In this document: positions 34,484-42,287 of the stretch, in pieces | Layout: each line of letters begins with the position of its first letter | Numbering within the stretch: the first letter of the stretch is position 1 | Assembly: GCA_023132895.1 (NCBI GenBank) | Contig: JAGLXL010000007.1 | Span: forward strand, 1-58,343 | Direction of reading: 5' to 3' | Length of the DNA: 58,343 nucleotides | Source of the DNA: Nanobdellota archaeon | Lineage (GTDB): Archaea; Nanobdellota; Nanobdellia; Woesearchaeales; JAGLXL01 | Notes under the pieces: generated by a model | Databases searched by the model: none | The model's input: the letters and a program-made list of their open reading frames with translations, nothing else | What the model was told of the DNA's origin: nothing | Position numbers and translations under genes: made by a program

Positions 34484-34850
34484 CTAAAACACCTGAGATT
34501 TTACCAGAAGCTTTGCTCATTTCCAACAAAACAAGTCCAAGGTTGATTTTTGATTTAGCTAAGATAACCAAAATGGCCCTTTCTCCAGCAGAGAGGGTGA
34601 TGATTTTCCCTTTTTGAGCGTCAACAATGATTTGTCTAAGGTTTCCCTGCTTAAGCTCGCTTACAGCTGTTTCTGCTGCTCCCTGCATAGCAGCTGACAT
34701 GGCAGCAAAAGTTTCTTCATCAATGTCTTGAGATAGATCAGAAGCAATGGTCAGTCCGTCTCTGGAAATAATAGAACTGCCTAAGACTTCTCCGATTTTT
34801 TTAAGAGTTTGAAGAATTTCAACAAGTTGGTCTTTTTTTGTGTTAGGCAT
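34476..34850 (-). CDS. Roadblock/LC7 domain protein
   Basis: A 124-residue protein covering one roadblock domain: GEVLGSSIISRDGLTIASDL, then FAAMSAAMQGAAETAVSEL, and the strands QIIVDAQKGKIITLSAGERAILVILA. Roadblock proteins (MglB, CvnB) act as GAPs or scaffolds for Ras-like GTPases; a matching GTPase domain is encoded in the same operon at 36146-37357. One base separates it from the V4R gene. Dimerisation is expected. Confidence 0.9.
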   Translation of the reverse strand: MPNTKKDQLVEILQTLKKIGEVLGSSIISRDGLTIASDLSQDIDEETFAAMSAAMQGAAETAVSELKQGNLRQIIVDAQKGKIITLSAGERAILVILAKSKINLGLVLLEMSKASGKISGVLGG

Positions 34851-34851
34851 T

Positions 34852-35511
34852 TTATTTTAACCCCCATTTTTTCTTGAAAAATTCGATATGTTCTATAATT
34901 TTGTCTGGCGGTGCCATGACAAAGCGGCATTGTTTGTCACCACGAGCCATACAAGTTACTTCTTTAGCAATTAAGTGAAGGCCGTAACTTTCTGAGCACC
35001 AGCCAGAAGAATAACCAGCATTAAGATGGCAGACACAGTTTTTTGATTTGCCTTCTAATTTTAACTGCATTTGGGCTTCAAAAGAGTTGGGATGATCATA
35101 AACCAGGACATAATCATTATTGGGAATGGGATTGCAGCCCGGCAATAAATTGACAAAAGCAAAACCAGCATAATTAAAATGGACTGGACCAGCTGAAAGT
35201 TTTTCATTGGGTGTTTTTAATTTGAATTTTTTATGGAAACCTCTGGCTTCGGCTTGACCAATGGCGTGGCCAAAATTAAAGATAAACATACCAGCATTGC
35301 GGCCAACTATTTTTTCTGCTGATTTCCTGATGTGATAGCCCAGGGCTTCGGCACGGATAAGCATGTAGCGATCTCCGCTGACAGTGCGGATGGCTTTGTT
35401 GGGGTCGTGTTTTTGGTTGGAGAAAAAATTTTTAACTAGTTTTTCTGCTTTGAGGAAGACTGGCTCTAGTTCTGGAGGACATTTGACTGAAATGAGTTTT
35501 TTTGTTTTCAT
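34852..35511 (-). CDS. V4R domain sensor protein
   Basis: From ATG 35511 it is 219 residues; a start at 35574 would overlap the previous gene. N-terminal about 80 residues are helical; the C-terminal part is a V4R domain with NAGYSSGWCSESYGL, EVTCMARGDKQCRFVMA, the usual Cys-containing pattern. V4R domains bind hydrocarbons, bacteriochlorophyll precursors or metal ions, and act as input modules. Five cysteines in the last 70 residues could hold a metal. It lies between the roadblock gene and two small membrane proteins. Confidence 0.85.
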   Translation of the reverse strand: MKTKKLISVKCPPELEPVFLKAEKLVKNFFSNQKHDPNKAIRTVSGDRYMLIRAEALGYHIRKSAEKIVGRNAGMFIFNFGHAIGQAEARGFHKKFKLKTPNEKLSAGPVHFNYAGFAFVNLLPGCNPIPNNDYVLVYDHPNSFEAQMQLKLEGKSKNCVCHLNAGYSSGWCSESYGLHLIAKEVTCMARGDKQCRFVMAPPDKIIEHIEFFKKKWGLK

Positions 35512-35524
35512 TTTTATTTCACTT

Positions 35525-35824
35525 TTAAATTGGCTTATTGAGGGAGTTCTTAAACACCAAACAAGCTGTTGCAAAAAGTATTCCGGCAGTAGCTACTATA
35601 ACAAATTCTATGTGCTCCATTGTGTGTCCTAATAAATGTACAGGAGTAATGCATTCGATAATATTAGTAATGGTGTATGCTACTAAGAATATTACTGTAA
35701 GCGCAAACAACAGCCAGGCCGGTGATATCCTTTTGGTTTTATTGGTCATTTTTACTGCAAAAAACAAAGCAAATAATAAGCAGGCAAAAGACAAAATGTT
35801 TAAGATAAGCATTGATATGGTCAT
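35525..35824 (-). CDS. Small three-helix membrane protein, EHI motif
   Basis: A 99-residue protein with three transmembrane helices (about 5-24, 37-57, 72-90). The motif MEHIEF precedes TM3. The next gene upstream encodes a relative with LEHIAF at the same place, so they are probably a heteromeric pair. Similar segments occur in the membrane part of archaeal sensor kinases. The start overlaps the preceding stop by four bases. Likely membrane input component of the signalling operon; ligand unknown. Confidence 0.7.
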   Translation of the reverse strand: MTISMLILNILSFACLLFALFFAVKMTNKTKRISPAWLLFALTVIFLVAYTITNIIECITPVHLLGHTMEHIEFVIVATAGILFATACLVFKNSLNKPI

Positions 35825-36144
35825 TTTTTCTCTCCTAAATTTTTATATTTTTTATAGGAATAAAACAAACCAAGAGTAAAGAGTATGCTACCAATGAAAA
35901 AAGCAATATGTTCGAGACTATTGAATATTCTCATTCCTTGTAAATTATCTATGGTATCACATGCTGTTGATAAAGTCCATAGTATAATTCCGGCCAGCCA
36001 TAAGTCATAATAACTACTGCCCATGATTTTTAATTGTTTGATTTTTAGCTGTCTTACCTTGATAAAAAGTATTGCTGCCCAGGCAAAGATTAAAAAAATG
36101 ATTATTTCTTCTGGGTTAAGGGCAGTCTGTAAAATATATTCCAT
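35821..36144 (-). CDS. Small three-helix membrane protein, EHI motif (paralogue)
   Basis: A 107-residue protein with three transmembrane helices (about 12-30, 46-62, 80-98) and LEHIAFFIGSILF before and within TM3. The conserved Glu-His at the membrane edge suggests a ligand or metal site shared with its paralogue. It starts one base after the stop of the GTPase fusion gene. No catalytic domain is present. Confidence 0.7.
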   Translation of the reverse strand: MEYILQTALNPEEIIIFLIFAWAAILFIKVRQLKIKQLKIMGSSYYDLWLAGIILWTLSTACDTIDNLQGMRIFNSLEHIAFFIGSILFTLGLFYSYKKYKNLGEKK

Positions 36145-36145
36145 T

Positions 36146-37357
36146 TTAAATCACCATCTTAAATAATTTTTCCAAGACTTTTTGGATATCTTGTTCTTTT
36201 AATTGACAAGGTTTGCCATCCTTGACTAAATTTAAGTTTTGAGCAACGAGGGGGATAATGGGAATTTCTTTGGAAAGTTTCATTTTGCTTCTAATTTCGG
36301 CTGGTTTAAGGGCGCCTTTGAGGTTGGCTTTGTTAGCGACAATGATTGAAGGTAAGCCTGTAGTCTTAGTTAATTCAAGCATATGCTTAGCACGGACAAA
36401 ATCTTCTGGCTTAGTTGAGTCAACAACGATGATAACACCAATTGATTCTCCACCGAGATGTTTTAAGATAGGATCAAAACGCTCCTGACCAGGGGTGCCA
36501 AACAAATCAGCAGCAAAACCATGATAGTCGACATGGCCGTGGTCAAGAGCAACAGTTGTGCCAAAACGGTCAACAGAGACCGCTTTAATCGAGGCTGAGT
36601 GAACAAATGAAGTTTTACCAGCGTTAAAAGGGCCGGTGACAAGTATTTTAGGGATGTAAACTTTGATGCCTCCGGGTTTGGTGACTTTGAAGGGAATTTC
36701 AACTGGTTTGATTTGCTTGAGCCATTTGGCCTTGGAGATAGTAAAATAATTTCTGAGAATTATTTTTCTTTCAATTGCTTTGAGATCAACTATGCAATCA
36801 AATAACTCCCTGATATTCTTGATAAAGGCCTTACCATAAGGCCATTGGGTAAAAAGGAACAAGGGAGTAATGTTATTTTCCTGGGCTGCTTTGAGCCATT
36901 TTTTTAAGTAATTGAAGATTTTTTTGTCTGTGCCATTTAAATCGATCAAAGAAGAAAGGGAATCAAAAATAAAAACCATATTTTTATTTTTTAATTTTTG
37001 GAACGCGGAGAGAAGAGTAGCTTCTATTTGATTGAAGTCAGTAGGTTGGTTGACGATAAAGGTTTCATGAGATGTTTGTGCAGATAAGGCAGAAAAGTCA
37101 TCAATAAAATAAAGTTGTTTTGTTTTTTCAAATTTTTCTGGATGCCAGCCATATTCTTGAAGAACTTTTTTAATGATTTGAGGTGATTTATTGTTGACAA
37201 AATAAAGGCCTTTATGACCTTCCTGAAGGCAGGTAAAAAGCAATTGCTGGGCAAATTCCTGATTGGTGACACCGGGGTCAGCACAGAAAAGGACACTGCT
37301 TTTTTCTTTTATTCCACCGTTTAAAAGCCCATCTAATTTAGGTATGCCTGTTTTCAT
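36146..37357 (-). CDS. Pseudo-KaiC domain fused to conservon/MglA-like small GTPase (COG2229-like)
   Basis: A 403-residue fusion. Residues 1-215 are KaiC-like (TGIPKLDGLLNGGI, FIFDSLSSLI) but the P-loop is replaced by ADPGVTNQ (26-33). Residues 235-403 are a small GTPase: G1 GPFNAGKT (242-249), G3 DLFGTPGQERF (284-294), VVDSTKPED, and G4 NKAN (342-345) where NKxD is expected. The GTPase is of the type found with roadblock proteins in Streptomyces conservons, and a roadblock gene is in the same operon. The changed Asp may alter guanine specificity. It overlaps the TrmB-like gene by four bases. Confidence 0.82.
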   Translation of the reverse strand: MKTGIPKLDGLLNGGIKEKSSVLFCADPGVTNQEFAQQLLFTCLQEGHKGLYFVNNKSPQIIKKVLQEYGWHPEKFEKTKQLYFIDDFSALSAQTSHETFIVNQPTDFNQIEATLLSAFQKLKNKNMVFIFDSLSSLIDLNGTDKKIFNYLKKWLKAAQENNITPLFLFTQWPYGKAFIKNIRELFDCIVDLKAIERKIILRNYFTISKAKWLKQIKPVEIPFKVTKPGGIKVYIPKILVTGPFNAGKTSFVHSASIKAVSVDRFGTTVALDHGHVDYHGFAADLFGTPGQERFDPILKHLGGESIGVIIVVDSTKPEDFVRAKHMLELTKTTGLPSIIVANKANLKGALKPAEIRSKMKLSKEIPIIPLVAQNLNLVKDGKPCQLKEQDIQKVLEKLFKMVI

Positions 37358-38142
37358 TTTATTATTTTTTGCGGTTTAGAGCGGTTGAATTTGGTGAGAA
37401 AGGAGTCTTCCAATAAGGAGGTAAAGGAAGGGTTTTGAATCCAGACTCCTAAATCTCGACCATAGATGATGCTATCATCATCGGGGATGGCTTCAATCAT
37501 GAAAGATTCTTTGCCATCAATTGAAACAAGGTGAGTGTGAATTTTATTAGAATGCCTTAAATCACAGAATTTTAAGGATTGAATGTCTTCTTGATTTTCT
37601 TTGGTGATGCAGCCAGCAATTTTTATTTGGATATTTCTTTTTTTGGCGTCTTGTAATTCGTTTTTATGAATGATGAAACGTTTAAGGCCGTTTTCAGTAG
37701 TGAAGATATAGACATATTTTTGGGCTTTGTTGATGAGTTCATTAATTTTTTGAATGATGTTGCTGCGGCCGTTAACAACCCAGAAAACACCTTGGGGCTC
37801 ATTGAATTCTTTGGTTTTTTCGAATAAAGGGTTGATGTTTTTATGAATTTGTTTTTCTAATTTTTGGAAGCGGTCTTCTATTTTTTCTTTGGTTTTTTTG
37901 ACGGCTTCTTTGGGTGAAACTGCTTTGCATTTCATTGGTTTGGTAGGAAGAAGGACGCAGAAGCCCTTATTGCCTAAGGCATTGATGATTTCATAGACCT
38001 TGCCATAAGGAATGCCAGTGACATTGGAAATGTTTTTGGCTGTGGATGTGCCTTCAGTGACTAAAGAGAGGTAGACACGAGCTTCATATTTGTTTAAACC
38101 TAATTCTAGAAGAGGAGAAATAAGTTTTTTTGTAGATTCCAT
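37354..38142 (-). CDS. TrmB-family regulator heading the signalling operon
   Basis: From ATG 38142 (GGGGGTGTGG ribosome binding site) 262 residues; a longer frame to 38247 would include the operator and is rejected. Winged helix at 1-80 with recognition helix GIPYGKVYEIINALGNKG, coiled linker, and an effector domain (GVFWVVNGRSNIIQ, YVYIFTTENGL, RDLGVWIQNPSF) of the PLD-like TrmB type. As first gene of the operon it probably controls expression of the whole signalling block. Confidence 0.82.
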   Translation of the reverse strand: MESTKKLISPLLELGLNKYEARVYLSLVTEGTSTAKNISNVTGIPYGKVYEIINALGNKGFCVLLPTKPMKCKAVSPKEAVKKTKEKIEDRFQKLEKQIHKNINPLFEKTKEFNEPQGVFWVVNGRSNIIQKINELINKAQKYVYIFTTENGLKRFIIHKNELQDAKKRNIQIKIAGCITKENQEDIQSLKFCDLRHSNKIHTHLVSIDGKESFMIEAIPDDDSIIYGRDLGVWIQNPSFTSLLEDSFLTKFNRSKPQKIIK

Positions 38143-38160
38143 ACCACACCCCCTTTTATC

Positions 38161-38182
38161 TGGAGAAAATGACTGTTCTCCA
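38161..38182. promoter_or_regulatory. Dyad TGGAGAA-N8-TTCTCCA before the TrmB signalling operon
   Basis: A perfect 7-bp inverted repeat 19 bases upstream of the TrmB start. Its half-sites resemble those of the operators at 15010 and 51159 but in inverted orientation (GGAGA first). A second weak dyad, TGATA-N6-TATCA, lies at about 38240-38256. Confidence 0.5.
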
Positions 38183-38412
38183 CTAAGACTGGTATAGTAA
38201 CTTTCTTGATTTATTAAACAGTTTTTTTGTCTTTTTTTTGATAACATACTATCACCCCCAAATGAGAGATAATAGTTTTCAAAAATTTTATTAAAACTTA
38301 ATTGTTGGAGAGGGATAAAGAAAAGTCTTGATTAGGGAAAGAAAAAAAAGAAAGTGACTTTTATTTTTGAAATTTATCCCAAAATGAAAAAAATCTTATA
38401 TAAAACATATAC

Positions 38413-38541
38413 CTATTGAAACAAATCCTGGGAAAAATACTGGTTGCAATTTTTGCAAAGCAGCTTGTACTGGTGGTCTTTATAAAAGAGTTTGTTATGA
38501 CAACGGGGACATTTGAAATGAACTTGAATGTAATTTCTCAT
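38413..38541 (-). CDS. 42-residue zinc-ribbon microprotein
   Basis: A short gene with start ATG 38541 overlapping the stop of the preceding gene (ATGA). The product has CPRC at residues 11-14 and CKNC at 29-32, separated by 14 residues: a complete zinc-ribbon knuckle pair (KCPRCHNKLFYKDH, LLCKNCNQYF). Likely a nucleic-acid or protein-binding zinc protein working with the 102-residue neighbour. Spacer 38248-38412 downstream contains no other gene. Confidence 0.75.
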   Translation of the reverse strand: MRNYIQVHFKCPRCHNKLFYKDHQYKLLCKNCNQYFSQDLFQ

Positions 38542-38846
38542 TTTCCATTAAAGGTAAATTTATCAAGGACATAGATAAAGATGGTTTTTTCTTTGGTTTC
38601 GAATTTTTGGCAAGAGACTGAGCTGCGAAAATCCAATCCTTTTCTCAATTCTCTGGGAATAAGGAAGTATTTAGTGGCAGCATTTTTACCTCTTTGAGAA
38701 ATATTGGTTCTTATTTCAGCGACATTTTCAGTAAAGAGGTAGATATTATTGACGTGACCTTTTAATTGCAAGGCTTCGTCAGGGGTTAAGGCAATTTCAT
38801 AAACAATTTTGTCCTTATTTATTTTTGAGCTGATAATATTTCCCAT
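38538..38846 (-). CDS. Conserved hypothetical protein paired with zinc-ribbon gene
   Basis: A 102-residue soluble protein of beta-rich prediction. EIALTPDEALQLKGHVNNIY and KYFLIPRELRKGL stand out; the second resembles the strand-helix edge of AbrB-like proteins (IPRELR), but the fold is not certain. It is divergent from an AbrB-PhoU regulator and overlaps the zinc-ribbon gene. Function unknown; nucleic-acid binding is possible. Confidence 0.6.
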   Translation of the reverse strand: MGNIISSKINKDKIVYEIALTPDEALQLKGHVNNIYLFTENVAEIRTNISQRGKNAATKYFLIPRELRKGLDFRSSVSCQKFETKEKTIFIYVLDKFTFNGK

Positions 38847-38938
38847 TTTAGGATATTAATTAAAGTAAGTTATCCATATATATTTGACTATCATATTATA
38901 CATATGAGTGGTTATATGCTTATACTTCAGGAAAAATA

Positions 38939-38960
38939 TATATAGTATTTTCACTATATA
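38939..38960. promoter_or_regulatory. Dyad TATATAGT-N6-ACTATATA before the AbrB-PhoU gene
   Basis: A perfect 8-bp inverted repeat with spacer ATTTTC. It overlaps the TATA box and lies 22 bases before the ATG at 38982; GGAGGTG is the ribosome binding site between them. A site of this kind fits autoregulation by the AbrB-like product. Confidence 0.55.
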
Positions 38961-38981
38961 GGGGATAATGGAGGTGTTTCA

Positions 38982-39890
38982 ATGAAGAGAAAGGTTTCGC
39001 TGCATGGCCCAAGCACTTTAACTGTTTCTTTGCCAGCTAATTGGGTTAAAAAGTATGGGATAAAGAAAGGGGATGAACTAGAGGTTGAGGAGAATAGTGT
39101 GGGTTTATTAGTCTCGACCGGGAAAAATATGGCCTTTAGTAAAAAAGAGATTGATATTTCTCATTTAAGTCCATTAATCAGACGTTGTATTAAAAAATTA
39201 TACCAAGAAGGTTATGATGAGTTAGATGTGGTTTATGGCGAGGCGAAATACATTGAAGAAGTCCAGGAATTTATTCCACAATTGATTGGTTATGAGATTG
39301 TTGAACATGGCGACTCACGGTGTGTAATTAAAGATGTGACTAATATTGGTGACGGCCAGTTTGACAAATTATTGAGGCGAATGTTTCTTTTATTAAAAGG
39401 GATATTCAGCGATACTTGTACTGGCTTAGAAAAAAATGATGGAGTAATGCTTAGAAATGCAAAATTAAGAGACAGAGAAGTAAATCGATTGGCTAATTAT
39501 TGTATCAGAGATTTATTCAAACATGGTCAAACAGATAACAGAAAAATGACAAATTTTCTTAAGGTTTACCAATGCGAGCAAGTTGGCGATGAATACAAAA
39601 ATATGATTTTAACGATTGCTGAAGAAAAGGTAAAAGTAAGTCGGGATTTTTTAAAATATCATCAAGAAGTGGAAAAATTTTTTGATTTAATTTATCACTT
39701 TACTTTTGATGCAACAGTAAAAAGAGCGATTGAGGTGGAAAGACAACATAAACGTCTTAAAAAAACTTTAGAAAAAAAATTGCTGAAAAGCAAGTCAAAA
39801 GAATTAGAGTCATTGTTTTTCTTAAGAAGTTTGGTTAATATGATGATGGTTCTACATGAGATAGAACTAGGACATTTGAAGGATCTGTAA
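38982..39890 (+). CDS. AbrB-PhoU fusion regulator
   Basis: A 302-residue protein: an AbrB/SpoVT-like N-terminus (1-45: LHGPSTLTVSLPANWVKKYG, KKGDELEVEE) and a PhoU-like helical domain (about 95-300) with RDREVNRLANY. This is the archaeal COG0704-type phosphate regulator layout, which binds DNA and probably a metal or phosphate signal. No phosphate transporter is adjacent, so its target here is unknown. It is followed after one base by the kinase gene, and the two are surely cotranscribed. Confidence 0.85.
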   Translation: MKRKVSLHGPSTLTVSLPANWVKKYGIKKGDELEVEENSVGLLVSTGKNMAFSKKEIDISHLSPLIRRCIKKLYQEGYDELDVVYGEAKYIEEVQEFIPQLIGYEIVEHGDSRCVIKDVTNIGDGQFDKLLRRMFLLLKGIFSDTCTGLEKNDGVMLRNAKLRDREVNRLANYCIRDLFKHGQTDNRKMTNFLKVYQCEQVGDEYKNMILTIAEEKVKVSRDFLKYHQEVEKFFDLIYHFTFDATVKRAIEVERQHKRLKKTLEKKLLKSKSKELESLFFLRSLVNMMMVLHEIELGHLKDL

Positions 39891-39891
39891 G

Positions 39892-41817
39892 ATGAAATTT
39901 AGTGTGGGAGATTTAATCAACAGAAAGTGGAGGCTTGAAAGGTTTCTTGATAGAGGTACTTCTGGGATTGTTTTTTATGCCAAGGATGAGTTACAAGATT
40001 TTAGAGAAGGAAAAGTTAAGATAATTGTGGCCAGAAAAGAAACATTTGAACGGGAAAGAATTCTACTGACGAGAGTTAGAGATGTGCCTCACGTGGAAGA
40101 AATTTTTGAGGCTAATTACACTGATGACAGTATGGAATTTCCTTATTATGCAGCGCAGTATGTTGACGGAACAACTTTTGATCGATGGATGGCAGGGAAA
40201 AGCCAAGAAGCGATATTGAGGATTATAATTCAATATGCTGAAGGATTGAAAGGCATTCATGCCAAGGGTGTGACTCATAACGATGTTAAACCAACTAATT
40301 TACTTGTTGATAAGGATAATTATGCCTGGTTAACTGATTTTGGGATTAGTTTTAGTGATAGTTTAATCTGGAATAGAATGAGGGGAGCAAAGACTTATGC
40401 TCCACCAGAAAAATTTAATAATCCTGAAAGTGCAGACCCAAGGGTTGATGTTTATGCTCTGGGTGCGGTGCTTTATGAAGCATTGACTGGGAGGGCGCCA
40501 TTAGAAGCTGATAGTCTAGAAGAGTTGATTGAAAAAGTAAGGCATGAAGTTCCTGTCAGGCCAGGTATTTCTGAAGATATTGATAGAATAGTAATGAAAT
40601 GTTTGGAGAAAGAGGCTGAGAAGAGGTTTAGGGATGGTGAGGAATTGTTCTGGCATTTGGATGGGGCAGTTAATAAAAGGATTGTTTATGTGGTGGAGAA
40701 GTATAAGGAAGTTGAAGCTGAGGATGAAGAAAGGTTTGGTGCTTTTTTTGAAAATTTATCAAGAAGCATCATCCAAAATAAAATTAAAAATTGGATTTTT
40801 CCTTTAGATAAATGTCCTTATGTGATTGGGCCGGGCAGTGAGAGGTGGTTTTTAACTGAAAAAAATTTTTGGACTGCAGGGAAAATAGATAGTATTTACA
40901 TGACCGGTTTTAAGATAACAAAAGAAGAAAAATTTTTGGAATTAATTGAAAAAAGAGCAGAAAAATTTAATTTGAGGGAGTTACCAAGGCATGCCAATGC
41001 GATTGGTTCTATTTTTTATGATGTTTTTGTTCCTTTGTTTGAAGCGACTGGGAAGGATGAATATAAAGAAAAGGCTTTAGAGGCAGCTAGGTTTTTATGT
41101 GAGTTTTACAAAGAACCGGGATTTATACAAATATCTTCAAATGAAAGAACTATTAATAGAATTTTTACTGGGTTTTTACAGGGCGGTTTACCTTTATTGT
41201 GGTGGGCAGCTAAGAATAACAAAACCAGTCTCTTTTATAAGATTGCTACTGAACATACAGATAAGACCTTAAGGTATTGTATAAGAAAAGACGGTTCTGT
41301 AAGGGAAGCTTATGATTTAAATTTACAAAAATCAATTGGACTTCAAGGTTATGAAAGTCAAGATAATGAATCTCATCATGCTATATCTCAAGCAAGAGCT
41401 ATTTGTGGTTTTACTCTGGCTTATGAAAATACTAAGGATAAAGAATTTTTAAAAATAGCAGAAAAAGTTGCTGATTACTTTATAAGAAATTTACCTAAAG
41501 ATCTTGTGCCTTTTTATGATTTTGAAGATCCAAATATACCTAATGTTCCGAAAGATAGTGCAGCTGCAGCAGTGGGAGCATTATCTTTATTAATGTTATC
41601 TAAAGTTCATCCTGATAGATGTAAAGCAAAAAGATTGCGGCAAAAAGGTAATCAAATAACTTTGTCTTTAACTAAAAATTATTTATGTTTCAACGAACCT
41701 ATTCAAGGATTATTGAAGCATGGATGTAGTGATTATAGACAATCATATCACATTGATAGTTTTTTAATTTATGGTGATGAAGCTTATTTAAAAAGTTTAG
41801 AATTAATAAAAAAATAA
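39892..41817 (+). CDS. Ser/Thr protein kinase fused to a GH88-like (alpha/alpha)6-barrel domain
   Basis: A 641-residue protein. Kinase domain about 10-275: Gly loop DRGTSGIVFYA (20-30), catalytic loop HNDVKPTN (129-136), DFG (149-151), APPEKF and DVYALGAVLYEALTGRAP. Residues about 310-641 resemble unsaturated glucuronyl hydrolases (GH88): SHHAISQARAICGFTLAYEN, YFIRNLPKDLVPFYDFEDP, and VPKDSAAAAVGALSLLML. No signal peptide or transmembrane segment is present, so both parts are cytoplasmic. The barrel could bind a glycan or nucleotide sugar and control the kinase. The conserved RGQAW of GH88 is changed to SQARA, so catalysis is doubtful. Confidence 0.78.
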   Translation: MKFSVGDLINRKWRLERFLDRGTSGIVFYAKDELQDFREGKVKIIVARKETFERERILLTRVRDVPHVEEIFEANYTDDSMEFPYYAAQYVDGTTFDRWMAGKSQEAILRIIIQYAEGLKGIHAKGVTHNDVKPTNLLVDKDNYAWLTDFGISFSDSLIWNRMRGAKTYAPPEKFNNPESADPRVDVYALGAVLYEALTGRAPLEADSLEELIEKVRHEVPVRPGISEDIDRIVMKCLEKEAEKRFRDGEELFWHLDGAVNKRIVYVVEKYKEVEAEDEERFGAFFENLSRSIIQNKIKNWIFPLDKCPYVIGPGSERWFLTEKNFWTAGKIDSIYMTGFKITKEEKFLELIEKRAEKFNLRELPRHANAIGSIFYDVFVPLFEATGKDEYKEKALEAARFLCEFYKEPGFIQISSNERTINRIFTGFLQGGLPLLWWAAKNNKTSLFYKIATEHTDKTLRYCIRKDGSVREAYDLNLQKSIGLQGYESQDNESHHAISQARAICGFTLAYENTKDKEFLKIAEKVADYFIRNLPKDLVPFYDFEDPNIPNVPKDSAAAAVGALSLLMLSKVHPDRCKAKRLRQKGNQITLSLTKNYLCFNEPIQGLLKHGCSDYRQSYHIDSFLIYGDEAYLKSLELIKK

Positions 41818-41824
41818 AAATAGT

Positions 41825-42220
41825 TTAACTCATGCAATCATTATTTGGTGAAGCTGGATCGTCATAGCAAACTTCTACCCAATCTGAACCGAACTGATTG
41901 AACTTGTCCCAGGCAATGACGTTAATTGAGTTCCAGCCAGCGACTAATTCAACACTGCCCCAGAAATCATAGTCAGGGCCTCTTTTTTGGAAGCTGAGTT
42001 CCTGGTAATCAACTGGCCCGCCAGCCATGTCATAAACATAGGCTTCAACCAATTGGATCTGGACTCCGTCTATGGTTCCATCAACATCGATGGGTATGTA
42101 ATTAAATTCAGCTAGATCATTTGGATTAACAATAGTAACTTCTGGTGCACTAGCAGCAAAACCAATACTACTCAACAAAGCTGTCATTAACACCACCAAA
42201 AACAAGAATTTTTTTTTCAT
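41825..42220 (-). CDS. Small secreted Ig-like protein
   Basis: From ATG 42220 (GGAGGGTGG ribosome binding site) 131 residues: signal peptide 1-22, then one beta-sandwich domain (VTIVNPNDLAEFNYIPIDVD, AGWNSINVIAWDKFNQ) with two Cys at the end. There is no anchor. It resembles single modules of archaeal surface proteins. A GAGACA-TT-TGTCTC hairpin (42236-42249) lies in its leader. It stands alone between the kinase gene and divergent gatE. Confidence 0.7.
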   Translation of the reverse strand: MKKKFLFLVVLMTALLSSIGFAASAPEVTIVNPNDLAEFNYIPIDVDGTIDGVQIQLVEAYVYDMAGGPVDYQELSFQKRGPDYDFWGSVELVAGWNSINVIAWDKFNQFGSDWVEVCYDDPASPNNDCMS

Positions 42221-42287
42221 TTTACCACCCTCCTGAGACATTTGTCTCTAAGGAAAAAATGGTAAAATACGCATATATACGACACGA

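Noticed and set aside
35512-35574. Longer N-terminus for the V4R protein
   Set aside because: It would overlap the preceding gene by 50 bases and adds residues unlike the family; ATG at 35511 fits better.
38143-38247. Longer N-terminus for the TrmB-like regulator
   Set aside because: The extension runs through the TGGAGAA/TTCTCCA dyad, and a strong ribosome binding site precedes ATG 38142.
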